Shown piece by piece: positions 1 to 7,567 of a stretch of DNA of 16,229 bases (positions within the stretch are counted from its first letter, which is position 1; every line of letters begins with the position of its first letter). The notes below the pieces were generated by a model, which saw only the letters and a program-made list of their open reading frames with translations, searched no databases and was not told the origin of the DNA. The stretch covers positions 1 to 16,229 of the forward strand of contig CAMLEL010000013.1 in assembly GCA_946478935.1 (NCBI GenBank), written 5' to 3'. The position numbers and the translations under genes were made by a program. The stretch is from an uncultured Armatimonadota bacterium (GTDB lineage Bacteria; Armatimonadota; Fimbriimonadia; Fimbriimonadales; Fimbriimonadaceae).

Positions 1-710
1 TGCCCAGTGGCGGTGAGAGCGATTTCGATCCGAACGGGACCGACTCCTTTCACATACCAAGACTTGGTCTGATACTTCGCCTTCTGAGTTTGGGTACCCA
101 TCGATACGTTGGCAGTTCCGTCTGATGTGACCAGCAGGGCCCTTTGGTTGCCGTTCTTGGTCTTGACATCGCGAATGCCTTCAACCTTGTAGGTGCTGTT
201 CTCCTGAATCTCCTGTCCGTCCTTGCGAGTGACTTTGGTTTGCAGTTTCCAAGTCTTACCCGGGGTTGGATTAGCGGGCATCGCGAGGAACTTTTCAGGA
301 CTGATCGTTCCGATCGAAGTACCAGCCATGTACACGCCAGTCGCGTCGACCATAACCGTATCGTCACCCAAATCCTCGGCGATGGCTCCGGTTCTCGCGA
401 CTTTGAAATAGGCTTGATTGCCCTCCACTTTGTCCAGAGTGACTTGAACGCCGCCAGTTTTTTCTGGAACGTCGGGAGCCTTCAGGGTTACGTCCATAGG
501 CTTTTGATTGCCGAGACCATAGTATTCAAACCCTGCGTGTTTGATGGAGGCCGGGAGTTCTGCCGGTTTGGGCGCGACCGGTGGCGCGATCGTTTGGGCG
601 CCAGGTTGACCACCACCGGTGGAGCCTGCTGAACTGGTGGCAGGCGCTTCATTGCCTTTGCACCCGACGATGCCGATTAACAGAATGGGAAGAATCGATT
701 GGATTTTCAT
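1..710 (-). CDS. Putative lipoprotein, C-terminus cut by left window edge
   Basis: I do not recognise a family. The reading frame is open from the ATG at 710 to the window edge, giving about 236 visible residues. The N-terminus is a lipoprotein signal peptide ending in the lipobox IVGC with Cys17 as the lipid-modified residue, then a Gly/Ser/Thr/Pro-rich linker to about residue 50, which suggests attachment to a membrane facing the periplasm. The body is beta-rich in appearance and ends, near the edge, with a W-Y-V-K-G-V-G-P-V-R motif. The neighbouring gene has a very similar stretch (W-F-V-P-G-I-G-I-V-R), so the two are probably related. The start overlaps the upstream stop as ATGA (707-710), which supports both the start choice and translational coupling in the ABC-transporter operon. 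Confidence 0.85.
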   Translation of the reverse strand, partial: MKIQSILPILLIGIVGCKGNEAPATSSAGSTGGGQPGAQTIAPPVAPKPAELPASIKHAGFEYYGLGNQKPMDVTLKAPDVPEKTGGVQVTLDKVEGNQAYFKVARTGAIAEDLGDDTVMVDATGVYMAGTSIGTISPEKFLAMPANPTPGKTWKLQTKVTRKDGQEIQENSTYKVEGIRDVKTKNGNQRALLVTSDGTANVSMGTQTQKAKYQTKSWYVKGVGPVRIEIALTATG

Positions 711-1411
711 TTGACGGTGTAGCTTTTCAAGCTTAAGAGCAACTCGCTGGCTTCGTTTGGCCCTTTTGACGAATCTCGAAGCCTAACGATACCAATTCCC
801 GGCACAAACCAAACATTCTGCTCGGCGCGCGTTGTTTTTCCGCCGCTAACGCTCGAATACTTGGTGTCCACCTGGATGGCAGCAAACCGCTTCATCTCCG
901 AATCGACCTCGGTGGAACCGACGATGACGGAGTTGGAAGCCATCTTGGCGCCTCCCCCAGTTCCTTTCCACGAGAACCTGGCATTATCTTCAACCGGAAA
1001 CTGAATCGCTGTCAAAGGCGGGTTAAACGTCGTGATTGTGGATCCGCCGATGCTCACCTGGAAAATGCCCTTATCGTTCGAAATCCAAACCTGAGTGCCT
1101 TCAGGCTTTCCATTCATCAGGATGGACATCGTCGCTCGCTGCCCATTCGAAATCGGCTCGACCTTTGTAACCTTTATGGTCATATCCGCGCTCTGCTTGG
1201 CAGTTTGCGTCCCTCGCTGGATGGCCCGTGAATAAGCATAGGTCCAGGAATTGCCCACCGCAAACGGGTAGAGGGTGCCTTCTTTGCCGGCCTCCACGCT
1301 CACCGGAGTCATCTTCTCCGGTGGTTTGGGGACATAGCCGCCGGTTTCAGAACTGCCGGAACAACCTACGATCAATGCAATTGTAATCACGCATATCGAG
1401 ATGTACTTCAT
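707..1411 (-). CDS. Putative lipoprotein (234 aa)
   Basis: This is an unrecognised 234-residue protein with a short lipoprotein signal peptide whose lipobox is IVGC, with Cys17 as the lipid-modified residue. A Ser/Gly/Pro linker follows, then a globular domain. Its segment PFAVGNSWTYAYS (roughly residues 50-62) and the late W-F-V-P-G-I-G-I-V-R motif are typical of small envelope lipoproteins of unknown role. The ATG at 1411 follows the upstream gene's TGA directly (TGAATG), and the 3' end overlaps the next gene by four bases, so it is surely co-transcribed with both. The shared motif and equal signal-peptide length suggest a tandem duplication with the gene at 1-710, though I could not align them fully. 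No function is assigned. Confidence 0.9.
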   Translation of the reverse strand: MKYISICVITIALIVGCSGSSETGGYVPKPPEKMTPVSVEAGKEGTLYPFAVGNSWTYAYSRAIQRGTQTAKQSADMTIKVTKVEPISNGQRATMSILMNGKPEGTQVWISNDKGIFQVSIGGSTITTFNPPLTAIQFPVEDNARFSWKGTGGGAKMASNSVIVGSTEVDSEMKRFAAIQVDTKYSSVSGGKTTRAEQNVWFVPGIGIVRLRDSSKGPNEASELLLSLKSYTVK

Positions 1412-2539
1412 TCAGCTTTTCGCTCCAGATTTGTCATTAATGGCGTTGACCGCATCCTGAACCAACACCTTGTCGGGCATTTGAGTGACCTGAAGCTCTC
1501 CCTGGGCCAGCTCGTGTCGAATCCTCGGCGCCGCAATGGCGACGCCGTCCACAATAAGGAGGAGTTGAGAGCCCACTCTTCTCCGGCTGTATTGCCAAAG
1601 GCGCTTTCGACCCTCCTCCGTCAGTTTTATTGTAATGTCGCTGAGATTCTCACCGCCTGCCTCATAGTTTCGGTAAGAAGCTTCAGTTATAAAGGCATCC
1701 GTGACGACCACCGTCGCGCTTTTGAGAACTTGTTGGGCAGGACGAGCGAGTTCAGCGTTCGTAGCGGGGTCGATAATGTTTCGAAGAGCGGCCGCCACGT
1801 CTTCTCGTTGTTCGCTCTTATCGGCGATCCGCTGGGTCGCCAACGCGTAGTATCCGGCCAGCGTGGTCAGATCGTAGGCCTTTTCCTCTTTGACCAATTC
1901 CTTTTCAATGCCTCGCGAAACGCGCGACCGAAAGGGAACCTGGATGGGCGCCTGCATATCGACTACATTCGCGCCTACTTGTACCTTGCACGGAACCAGG
2001 GTTTCGACGATGATCCCGTTTTCATGCGCCGTAAGGCTGATCTGCTTCAGAGGGTTTCCTTTCAGGTCGACGTTGATGTCTTTTTCCAACTTCGTTCGAA
2101 GTTCCGGATCGCCATCCAGCGCCTTCTTCAGGTCGGACTCACTCCAAATGATTCGCTCCGTGGGCCAATCAGCCGTCTCCGCCATCTCGTTCATGATCGC
2201 GATGAACTGCCCGAGCTGCTCGGCATCGCCTTGTAGCGCCTGCAGCATTTCTCGAATCGGTACGCGCTTTTTCTCGGAGGCGTCTCCTCCGCTGCCAAAG
2301 CCCGTGTCGCTTTGAAAGGATGTTGAACCCCCGCGAATCAGCTGAGCGGCATGGTTGGCGACCAGAATGCGATAACCGCTATCGGCAGCAATCCCGACGA
2401 TGTTCACTCTGGATGGCTTGATGGGATCGAATTTAATGCGATCGACGGTCATACCCGCATAGAGCTGCCAGCCAAAGTAGCCAGCCGCAACAATGACGAG
2501 GAACCCAATCGCGATTTTGGCGGAGGAGCGAATCTTCAT
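1412..2539 (-). CDS. Membrane-anchored protein with SecD P1-head-like domain
   Basis: A 375-residue protein with an N-terminal membrane anchor (about residues 9-30, rich in I/V/A/G) and a large extracytoplasmic part. The last ~105 residues resemble the P1 head subdomain of SecD: a segment 'ATVVVTDAFITEA', then 'ITIKLTEEGRKRL', 'GSQLLLIVDGVAIAAP', a 'GELQVTQM' strand and a final helix. This matches the order of the SecD pattern VxFxL..EG..., G..LAIVLDG.V.SAP, G...I.G. The rest of SecD (its six-helix membrane body) is absent, so this is not a translocase subunit by itself. I chose the ATG at 2539 because it is followed by a basic-then-hydrophobic anchor and is preceded by GAAGAG. An in-frame TTG at 2614 would add 25 residues. 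It lies between the exporter permease and the lipoproteins. Confidence 0.8.
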   Translation of the reverse strand: MKIRSSAKIAIGFLVIVAAGYFGWQLYAGMTVDRIKFDPIKPSRVNIVGIAADSGYRILVANHAAQLIRGGSTSFQSDTGFGSGGDASEKKRVPIREMLQALQGDAEQLGQFIAIMNEMAETADWPTERIIWSESDLKKALDGDPELRTKLEKDINVDLKGNPLKQISLTAHENGIIVETLVPCKVQVGANVVDMQAPIQVPFRSRVSRGIEKELVKEEKAYDLTTLAGYYALATQRIADKSEQREDVAAALRNIIDPATNAELARPAQQVLKSATVVVTDAFITEASYRNYEAGGENLSDITIKLTEEGRKRLWQYSRRRVGSQLLLIVDGVAIAAPRIRHELAQGELQVTQMPDKVLVQDAVNAINDKSGAKS

Positions 2540-2635
2540 GGTCTCTTCGATGTTCCCAACAATCTTGCTGCGACATTGGTTCGCGATCGGCACTCGAACC
2601 TCCAGGAGGCTCAAACAGGTTCCAATTGTACCGCT

Positions 2636-4330
2636 CTACTCGCTTGGGTTGAATTGGGCGTACTGCCCTCCGGCAAGCATGGCGACGAGGGCCGCGACTC
2701 CCACATTGATCACCGCTGCCACCAAGGCTGCAAGTACAGAGGACATCCCAATCGCGGCCATCCCGACGAACGCCAAGGAGCCCGGCGCACACGCGGCCAA
2801 GACTCCCGCAAAAGTCATCATGCCACGAAAGCCTCGCTGCGTTGGATCGTCGAAGTCCGGAAACAAGATCGTGGTCAAACAGGTGACCAGGCAAATCAGC
2901 ACCGCCAGAGTGGGCATCACGATCACGCCTGCCAGCGCCTCCCGCCAGATTTCAGGTCGGACGATCACGGCTACTATCGAGCTCAGAATGGCTGCAAACG
3001 CTCCCGGTGCGGCCTTGGCCGCCACCTCAAACAGGATCGTCGAGGAAAATGTAAACGGCAACGGCTTTTGCACATCCACTCGTCGCAGCATTTCGATAAA
3101 CCCGGCCTGGGCAAGCGCCGACGCTGACATAAACACACCGATCGACTGCATAAAGAGAAACACATATCCGCTGGCGAGCGATCGTTCCTGTGCGCCGGCG
3201 ATCACCGGCAGGAGCGAGATGAAAATGGCGATGACGCCGAACAGCATCACGAGGAACCATGTGCTGCGCAAGCCGATCAACAGTTCTTTCCAGATCAGCG
3301 CCCAGCCGCCTCGAACCGTGATGCGCGAGAGCCGCCCGAACGGTCCCGCCTTGACCTTGCCTTGCTTTGCTTGGGCAATCATAAGTCCGATCGTATCGCC
3401 CGACTGCTGGAGCTTTCTCGCGTTCACCGCGTCAAAGCCTCGTGCCGCCGCCTGATCGTACATCCAACCAACTTGTCCGACGGCAATGCGTAGAGACAAG
3501 AAGATAATGGCCAATAAGCCGCCGAAGCCGGCTACCAAAGGCAACAACTCGCCCTGAACCATTCCGTGGACCGTCCACATCGCCAGGGTTGCGGTGAAGA
3601 AGATCAGGCGAATCGCCGGATACTCCGAAAGAGCAACCCAATCTTGCCAGCCGGTAAAGGTGGTAGCGCGCCATGCGATGTAGACACACACTCCGATAAG
3701 GCCAAGCCCCAGACTCCAACCCAAGATCCGGCGATTCCGAGTGCTTGCCAGGTCGCTGCGATTGATGAATAGGGAAGCGGCATAGTTGATGCACACCCAG
3801 GAGAACGCCACCAATAGCCATGCCGCCATCGCCACGCGGAGCGTTTGCTGGATGGTTTCTGGATTCTCTGCTGCCCGTTGCAGACTCTTGACCCCCATCG
3901 ACGCTGGGCGGAATCCGACGATGATGAAAAACAAGGGTGCGAGGAGCGTGACGAGGTAATCGCGAACGATGCGAAAGACCAAGACCAGTTTCGGTTCGAC
4001 TGGCGTGGGGAAGAGCACATCCACGTCTGCGGGCCGAAAGCTGTTCCGTGTGCTCAGGGAGCCCAACGCCAAAAAGAAAGAGATAAAGGCGAATCCGGCA
4101 AACACCACCGCGTCCATGATCCGGACAATGTCGACATTCTGTAAAAGCTGACCGGCACGATCGAGTGAAGCCGGGTCGAACGCGCGGCGCTCTCCCTGAC
4201 TCGGAAACAGAACGAATCGGATCAGCCAACCCGCTGCGAAAAGAAAAGCGATCAGCCGCCGCGGATTGGTCAAGGCGCGCTTGACGCCGTTGATCAGCGT
4301 CCTACCCGTTAGGAACAGAAGCGGCTTCAA
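2636..4330 (-). CDS. ABC exporter permease (putative ABC exporter family)
   Basis: A 564-residue integral membrane protein with about 12-13 hydrophobic segments (roughly residues 24-43, 71-92, 124-142 and onward to the C-terminus). The N-terminal third carries 'DVLFPTPVEPKLVLVFRIVRDY', the hallmark region of Pfam's 'putative ABC exporter' permeases, which pair with a separate ATPase. The substrate cannot be read from sequence. The partner ATPase is the gene just upstream, which it overlaps by 29 bases. The start is TTG at 4330: a full AGGAGG lies only three bases upstream, inside the ATPase gene, and no ATG or GTG nearby has such a site. That arrangement suggests translation coupled to the ATPase. 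The product carries no ATP-binding motifs of its own. Confidence 0.88.
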   Translation of the reverse strand: MKPLLFLTGRTLINGVKRALTNPRRLIAFLFAAGWLIRFVLFPSQGERRAFDPASLDRAGQLLQNVDIVRIMDAVVFAGFAFISFFLALGSLSTRNSFRPADVDVLFPTPVEPKLVLVFRIVRDYLVTLLAPLFFIIVGFRPASMGVKSLQRAAENPETIQQTLRVAMAAWLLVAFSWVCINYAASLFINRSDLASTRNRRILGWSLGLGLIGVCVYIAWRATTFTGWQDWVALSEYPAIRLIFFTATLAMWTVHGMVQGELLPLVAGFGGLLAIIFLSLRIAVGQVGWMYDQAAARGFDAVNARKLQQSGDTIGLMIAQAKQGKVKAGPFGRLSRITVRGGWALIWKELLIGLRSTWFLVMLFGVIAIFISLLPVIAGAQERSLASGYVFLFMQSIGVFMSASALAQAGFIEMLRRVDVQKPLPFTFSSTILFEVAAKAAPGAFAAILSSIVAVIVRPEIWREALAGVIVMPTLAVLICLVTCLTTILFPDFDDPTQRGFRGMMTFAGVLAACAPGSLAFVGMAAIGMSSVLAALVAAVINVGVAALVAMLAGGQYAQFNPSE

Positions 4331-5051
4331 CGCCCTCCTCAGTCAGCTTCAAAAAGACGTCTTCCAGGCTGCTGCCCTCCAAACCGCTGAATTGCCGCAG
4401 CTCTTCGAGCGTGCCTTCGACCATCTTCACGCCCCGATTCAAAATGATCACGCGATCGCACAGCTTTTCGGCGGTATCCAATAGATGAGTCGAAATCAGT
4501 ACCGCCGACCCCTCGGACTTGGCACGCAAGATCTCCCGTTTCAGTTCTGCCGCGCCCGCCGGATCGACGCCGATCAGCGGCTCATCGAAGAGCAGGACGT
4601 TGGCGCTGTGAACCAGGGCGCAAGCCACGCTCAGCTTCTGCTTCATACCTTTGGAAAGCGTTGCGACCAGGTCATTCCGCTTTTCGGTCAGGTCATAACG
4701 CTCCAGGAGTTCATCGCGCTTTTCCTCGAAGCGGTCCAGCGTGTTGAAGCACATCGCAACAAACTTCAGGTGCTCTTGCACGGTGAGCAGTTCGTAAAGT
4801 GAGGGCACTTCCGGCACGAACGCAAGACCCGCCTTGGCTTTTGCTTGATCGTTGACGATATCCCAACCATTGATCAGGATCTCGCCGCTGGTAGGCCGCA
4901 GAATGCCCGCGATGCATCGCAAGCCCGTGGTCTTGCCCGCGCCATTGGGTCCCAATAAACCGACGATCTCGCCACCGTTGATCGTAATGGAGAGGTCATT
5001 CACGGCCCGATATGACTTGTACTGTTTGACGAGATGTCGAATTTCAAGCAT
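4302..5051 (-). CDS. ABC transporter ATP-binding protein
   Basis: A 249-residue ABC ATPase that powers the adjacent permease. Walker A is GPNGAGKTT (34-42), the signature is LSKGMKQ (132-138), Walker B is VLLFDEP (152-158) followed by the D-loop GVDP (161-164), and the switch histidine is His189 in ISTH. The Q-loop position reads VPEVPSLYELLT, with Glu81 where Gln is usual. This variant is, to my knowledge, common in exporter ATPases of the CcmA/YhaQ type. The C-terminal ~50 residues include the GSSLEDVFLKLT segment typical of exporter ATPases of this group. It is the first gene of the leftward operon. I see no clear Shine-Dalgarno before the ATG at 5051, so it may be leaderless or have a short leader. 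Confidence 0.95.
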   Translation of the reverse strand: MLEIRHLVKQYKSYRAVNDLSITINGGEIVGLLGPNGAGKTTGLRCIAGILRPTSGEILINGWDIVNDQAKAKAGLAFVPEVPSLYELLTVQEHLKFVAMCFNTLDRFEEKRDELLERYDLTEKRNDLVATLSKGMKQKLSVACALVHSANVLLFDEPLIGVDPAGAAELKREILRAKSEGSAVLISTHLLDTAEKLCDRVIILNRGVKMVEGTLEELRQFSGLEGSSLEDVFLKLTEEGVEAASVPNG

Positions 5052-5386
5052 CGCCGGGAATGTGTCAGGTTACCACTCGCCGGCGAAAGGGCGAAACCTA
5101 TGCCGCGCAAACTGATACGAAGAGGGACTCAGTCCCAAATCGACCGATCCACCAATCCCAAAATCTCGTAAGATAGAGAAGGACTCCTCGAAATGAGGAG
5201 CGAAATTGATTCTCGGGGCAACCACCTGGTTTTGATCAGTTTCCAAACACCGAAAGCTGAGTTCAATCGCCAATCGCAGGCGTTGAACTTTGGGCTCTGC
5301 GCCCAAACCCCAAAACCCGCCCCAAGCACTCGCCAACGATCGACTCGAGACGACGTCGTCTCAATCCATAGGAGATAAGAACCCTC
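5052..5386. promoter_or_regulatory. Divergent intergenic region with several inverted repeats
   Basis: This 335-base spacer separates the leftward ABC operon from the rightward deacetylase-like gene, so it should hold both promoters. I could not pick convincing -35/-10 pairs. It contains inverted repeats GGGACT-C-AGTCCC (5124-5136), CTCCTC-gaaat-GAGGAG (5184-5200), TTTGGGC-tctgc-GCCCAAA (5289-5307) and a perfect 16-base palindrome GAGACGACGTCGTCTC (5347-5362). A Shine-Dalgarno-like AGGAGA is at 5370-5375, 11 bases before the ATG at 5387. No open frame here looks coding. Confidence 0.5.
5347..5362. repeat. Perfect 16-bp palindrome upstream of deacetylase-like gene
   Basis: GAGACGACGTCGTCTC is a perfect palindrome with no spacer. 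It lies 24 bases before the start codon at 5387 and just ahead of the ribosome-binding site. A palindrome without a loop is more typical of a dimeric regulator's DNA site than of an RNA hairpin. The role is inferred only. Confidence 0.55.
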
Positions 5387-6139
5387 ATGCCCAATGTTGT
5401 TTTCACCATAGACTGCGAAGGCGCACACCACGATCGCTGCTTCACCTCGGAATACATCAAGGTATTCGAGAACGAATTTGTACCCGCGACGTGGCTCGTG
5501 CATGTTTCTCTGAAGGACCCCAGCGCGAACACCAACCTCTACTATCACGAGTTCGCTCACAAAATCCCCAGTTGGCATGAGATGGGGATGAAGGTCAATT
5601 TCGAGAACGAGCGTGGCTATGTCGAGGATCCCAAAGAGCGCGCCAATATCATCTGGCTCGCAAAAGACACCCTGAAGTCGCACACCATCAAAGTCACTGC
5701 CTTTCGAGCCGGCGCTTTCGCCCTGCTTCCCACAGATATCCCGTACCTGGAAGAAATCGGCATTCTCGTCGACACGTCCATCGTCCCCGATGCCGAATAC
5801 AAGATGTTCGTCGATTGGAAGGGTGCCCCCCACGAGCCCTACCACAGCGATCGCGACGACCTCAAGAAGGAGGGATCGAACAAGGTCCTCCACGTCCCCG
5901 TAGCCACCCACAACGGTCAGATGGGCTACCTGGATGCGGGCTTCGATAACTTGGTCGACCTCTTTGATGCGAACCTCGATCGCGAAGTGATCTGTCTCGG
6001 ACTCCGTGACTACCACGATTCCGTGGAAGACCTGAAAAAGACGATCCGCTACTTCCGGGAGAAGGGCGCCCACTTCACAACCCTTACCCAGGCCGCCAGC
6101 GAGCACTTCGAGCATCACGCAGCCCTCGCGGGGGTCTAG
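5387..6139 (+). CDS. Polysaccharide deacetylase-like (NodB-fold) protein
   Basis: A 250-residue protein with the layout of the polysaccharide deacetylase / carbohydrate esterase 4 fold: an opening FTIDCEG strand (catalytic Asp9, with Glu11), a WHEMGM segment (62-68), the FRAGAF motif (106-111), and VDTSIVP (128-134). There is no signal peptide, so it should be cytoplasmic. In close relatives the middle motif reads HEIGLHxH, where the last two His bind metal. Here the matching positions are Lys69 and Asn71, so activity may be altered or lost. The usual reaction would be N- or O-deacetylation of a sugar polymer or precursor. It stands alone on its strand after a repeat-rich leader and ends before a strong hairpin. 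Codons are noticeably C-ending, which creates a long false antisense frame. Confidence 0.8.
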   Translation: MPNVVFTIDCEGAHHDRCFTSEYIKVFENEFVPATWLVHVSLKDPSANTNLYYHEFAHKIPSWHEMGMKVNFENERGYVEDPKERANIIWLAKDTLKSHTIKVTAFRAGAFALLPTDIPYLEEIGILVDTSIVPDAEYKMFVDWKGAPHEPYHSDRDDLKKEGSNKVLHVPVATHNGQMGYLDAGFDNLVDLFDANLDREVICLGLRDYHDSVEDLKKTIRYFREKGAHFTTLTQAASEHFEHHAALAGV

Positions 6140-6147
6140 TAGCTCAG

Positions 6148-6183
6148 CGGACCTCCCGCTCCGCGTTTGAAACGGGAGGTCCG
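6148..6183 (+). terminator. Strong hairpin after deacetylase-like gene, possible terminator
   Basis: CGGACCTCCCG (6148-6158) pairs perfectly with CGGGAGGTCCG (6173-6183) across a 14-base loop. It begins eight bases after the stop codon at 6139. There is no T-run afterwards (AGTAAAC), so it is either a weak intrinsic terminator or an RNA processing/control structure ahead of the prenyltransferase gene. Its 3' arm contains GGGAGG. Confidence 0.5.
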
Positions 6184-6199
6184 AGTAAACTCTGCGCCA

Positions 6200-7099
6200 A
6201 TGGCCACCGCTGCGCGAGGATGGACGGCATTTCGGGTTTATCTCGAAATGATCAAGTTTGAGCACTCCATCTTTGCTTTACCGTTCGCGATGATCGGGAT
6301 GATGTGGGGGTCTCTCGCTGCTACTGGGACAGCATGGCCCGGCGCACGAATTTTCTTCTGGATCGTTGTGGCGATGGTGAGTTGCCGCAGTGCCGCGATG
6401 GCCTGGAACCGAATCGCTGATCGTCAAATCGATTCTGAGAATCCGCGAACCAAAACCCGTGCAATCCCTGCCGGATTACTTTCCTTGCGTCAAAGTTCGA
6501 TCTTCTTTTTCGGAAGCTGCCTGATCTTCTTCCTCGCGGCGTTCATGTTGAATCCGCTCGCCTTCACGCTGAGTCCGATTGCCCTCGGCACGACTCTCTT
6601 CTATTCCGTGACCAAGCGATTCACGCCGCTGTGTCACTTTATCCTCGGACTTTCTCTCGGGATTGCTCCGGCCGCATCTTGGATCGGCGTGACGGGTCAA
6701 CTTCACTGGGCAATTTTGCCGATGACCGCCGCCGTTCTGTTTTGGACGGCTGGTTTCGACATCATCTATGCGCTGCAAGATGAGGAGTTCGATCGAGAAC
6801 GAGGACTCCGGTCAATTCCGGAAACTTTCGGAAAAGTCACCGCGCTTGCAATCAGCCGTGCTTCACATGTTTTCGCTGTTGGATTCCTGGTCTTGGGTGG
6901 GCTCCTGGCTCACGCTGGACCGTTGTACTTCGTTGGCGTCGCCTTGGCAGGGATCCTTTTGATCTACGAGCAATCACTGGTCAAGCCGAATGACCTCAGC
7001 CGCGTCAACCTGGCATTCTTCACGCTAAACGGATTCGTGTCGGTGGGCGTTTTTGTGTTTGCCCTGCTGGACGTCTTGGTCCGATCCACGCAAAGCTAA
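6200..7099 (+). CDS. mqnP: UbiA-family prenyltransferase (MqnP-like)
   Basis: A 299-residue integral membrane aromatic prenyltransferase with about eight or nine membrane segments. The first Asp-rich motif is NRIADRQID, and the second is the DIIYALQDEEFDRERG stretch; both coordinate the Mg-prenyl-diphosphate. The N-terminal IKFEHSIFALPFA sequence and the YALQDEEFDR form of motif 2 fit the '4-hydroxybenzoate polyprenyltransferase and related' subgroup that includes MqnP, which prenylates 1,4-dihydroxy-6-naphthoate in futalosine-dependent menaquinone synthesis. UbiA proper is an alternative. I chose ATG 6200 over an in-frame TTG at 6167, because the latter lies inside the hairpin loop; no good ribosome-binding site is seen for either. 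The gene ends four bases from the convergent lipoprotein gene. Confidence 0.85.
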   Translation: MATAARGWTAFRVYLEMIKFEHSIFALPFAMIGMMWGSLAATGTAWPGARIFFWIVVAMVSCRSAAMAWNRIADRQIDSENPRTKTRAIPAGLLSLRQSSIFFFGSCLIFFLAAFMLNPLAFTLSPIALGTTLFYSVTKRFTPLCHFILGLSLGIAPAASWIGVTGQLHWAILPMTAAVLFWTAGFDIIYALQDEEFDRERGLRSIPETFGKVTALAISRASHVFAVGFLVLGGLLAHAGPLYFVGVALAGILLIYEQSLVKPNDLSRVNLAFFTLNGFVSVGVFVFALLDVLVRSTQS

Positions 7100-7103
7100 A
7101 CAA

Positions 7104-7505
7104 CTAGGTCCGCGACGTGTTGATCGTGTAAAGCGTATCCGGCTCACCCGTTCGCTCAACCCAAATGTTGCCGACGATTTCGTTGGGCGCATTTAAGAAC
7201 ATATCGCCATGGAATGAGTACTCGATGTCGCCGGGATAGCGAATCGTTCCCTGAATTTCGCCGTCCGTGTCGCACCAGCCGTCGATCGCGCCCAATCCCA
7301 ATTCAGGATGCAGCAGTGTGCCCAATAAGTCAGCCTTGTTGTCGACCGTGTATTGCGTGGTGCCCGCCTGCGTACCATCTTGTCGCTGCCATGTACCGGT
7401 CCATTGCCCTGTAAACGGAGTCTCGCCATGAAATCTTCCGCCACCTGCGCCGCCGCATCCCATTAGCATCATCGCAAGAACGAAAAGAACGAAAACGTAC
7501 TTCAT
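7104..7505 (-). CDS. Small putative lipoprotein (133 aa)
   Basis: An unrecognised 133-residue protein with a short signal peptide ending in LMGC (Cys17), then a Gly-rich linker and a beta-rich domain: FTGQWTGTW, then LLGTLLHPELGLG, IQGTIRYPGDIEYSFHGDMF and VGNIWVERT. The alternating 'G.W.GTW' and 'GTI' strands resemble small lipocalin-like or beta-barrel lipoproteins, but I cannot name a family. It is likely an outer-membrane or periplasm-facing lipoprotein. There is no Shine-Dalgarno before the ATG at 7505; instead an extended -10 box lies just upstream, so the message may start almost at the ATG. It is convergent with the prenyltransferase gene, with a gap of only four bases. Confidence 0.85.
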   Translation of the reverse strand: MKYVFVLFVLAMMLMGCGGAGGGRFHGETPFTGQWTGTWQRQDGTQAGTTQYTVDNKADLLGTLLHPELGLGAIDGWCDTDGEIQGTIRYPGDIEYSFHGDMFLNAPNEIVGNIWVERTGEPDTLYTINTSRT

Positions 7506-7514
7506 TACGTGCGG

Positions 7515-7523
7515 ATTCTAACA
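7515..7523 (-). promoter_or_regulatory. Candidate extended -10 promoter for the small lipoprotein gene
   Basis: Read on the minus strand the bases are TGTTAGAAT, an extended -10 (TGnTAnAAT). Only nine bases separate it from the ATG at 7505. Transcription starting about seven bases downstream would give a leader of roughly two or three bases, consistent with the absence of a ribosome-binding site. No good -35 is present, as is common with extended -10 promoters. Confidence 0.4.
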
Positions 7524-7567
7524 TGGGCGCATGAAAAAGAAAAGAATCGGGCACCCAAAAGTAGTTC

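Noticed and set aside
2493..3455. Long plus-strand frame within the permease gene
   Set aside because: Antisense to the permease, which has membrane segments, a family motif and operon position. The frame itself lacks domain-like pattern.
5129..6265. 378-codon minus-strand frame across the deacetylase-like gene
   Set aside because: It is exactly antisense to a gene with recognisable motifs. C-ending codons on the plus strand remove stops from this frame. No recognisable domain in the translation.
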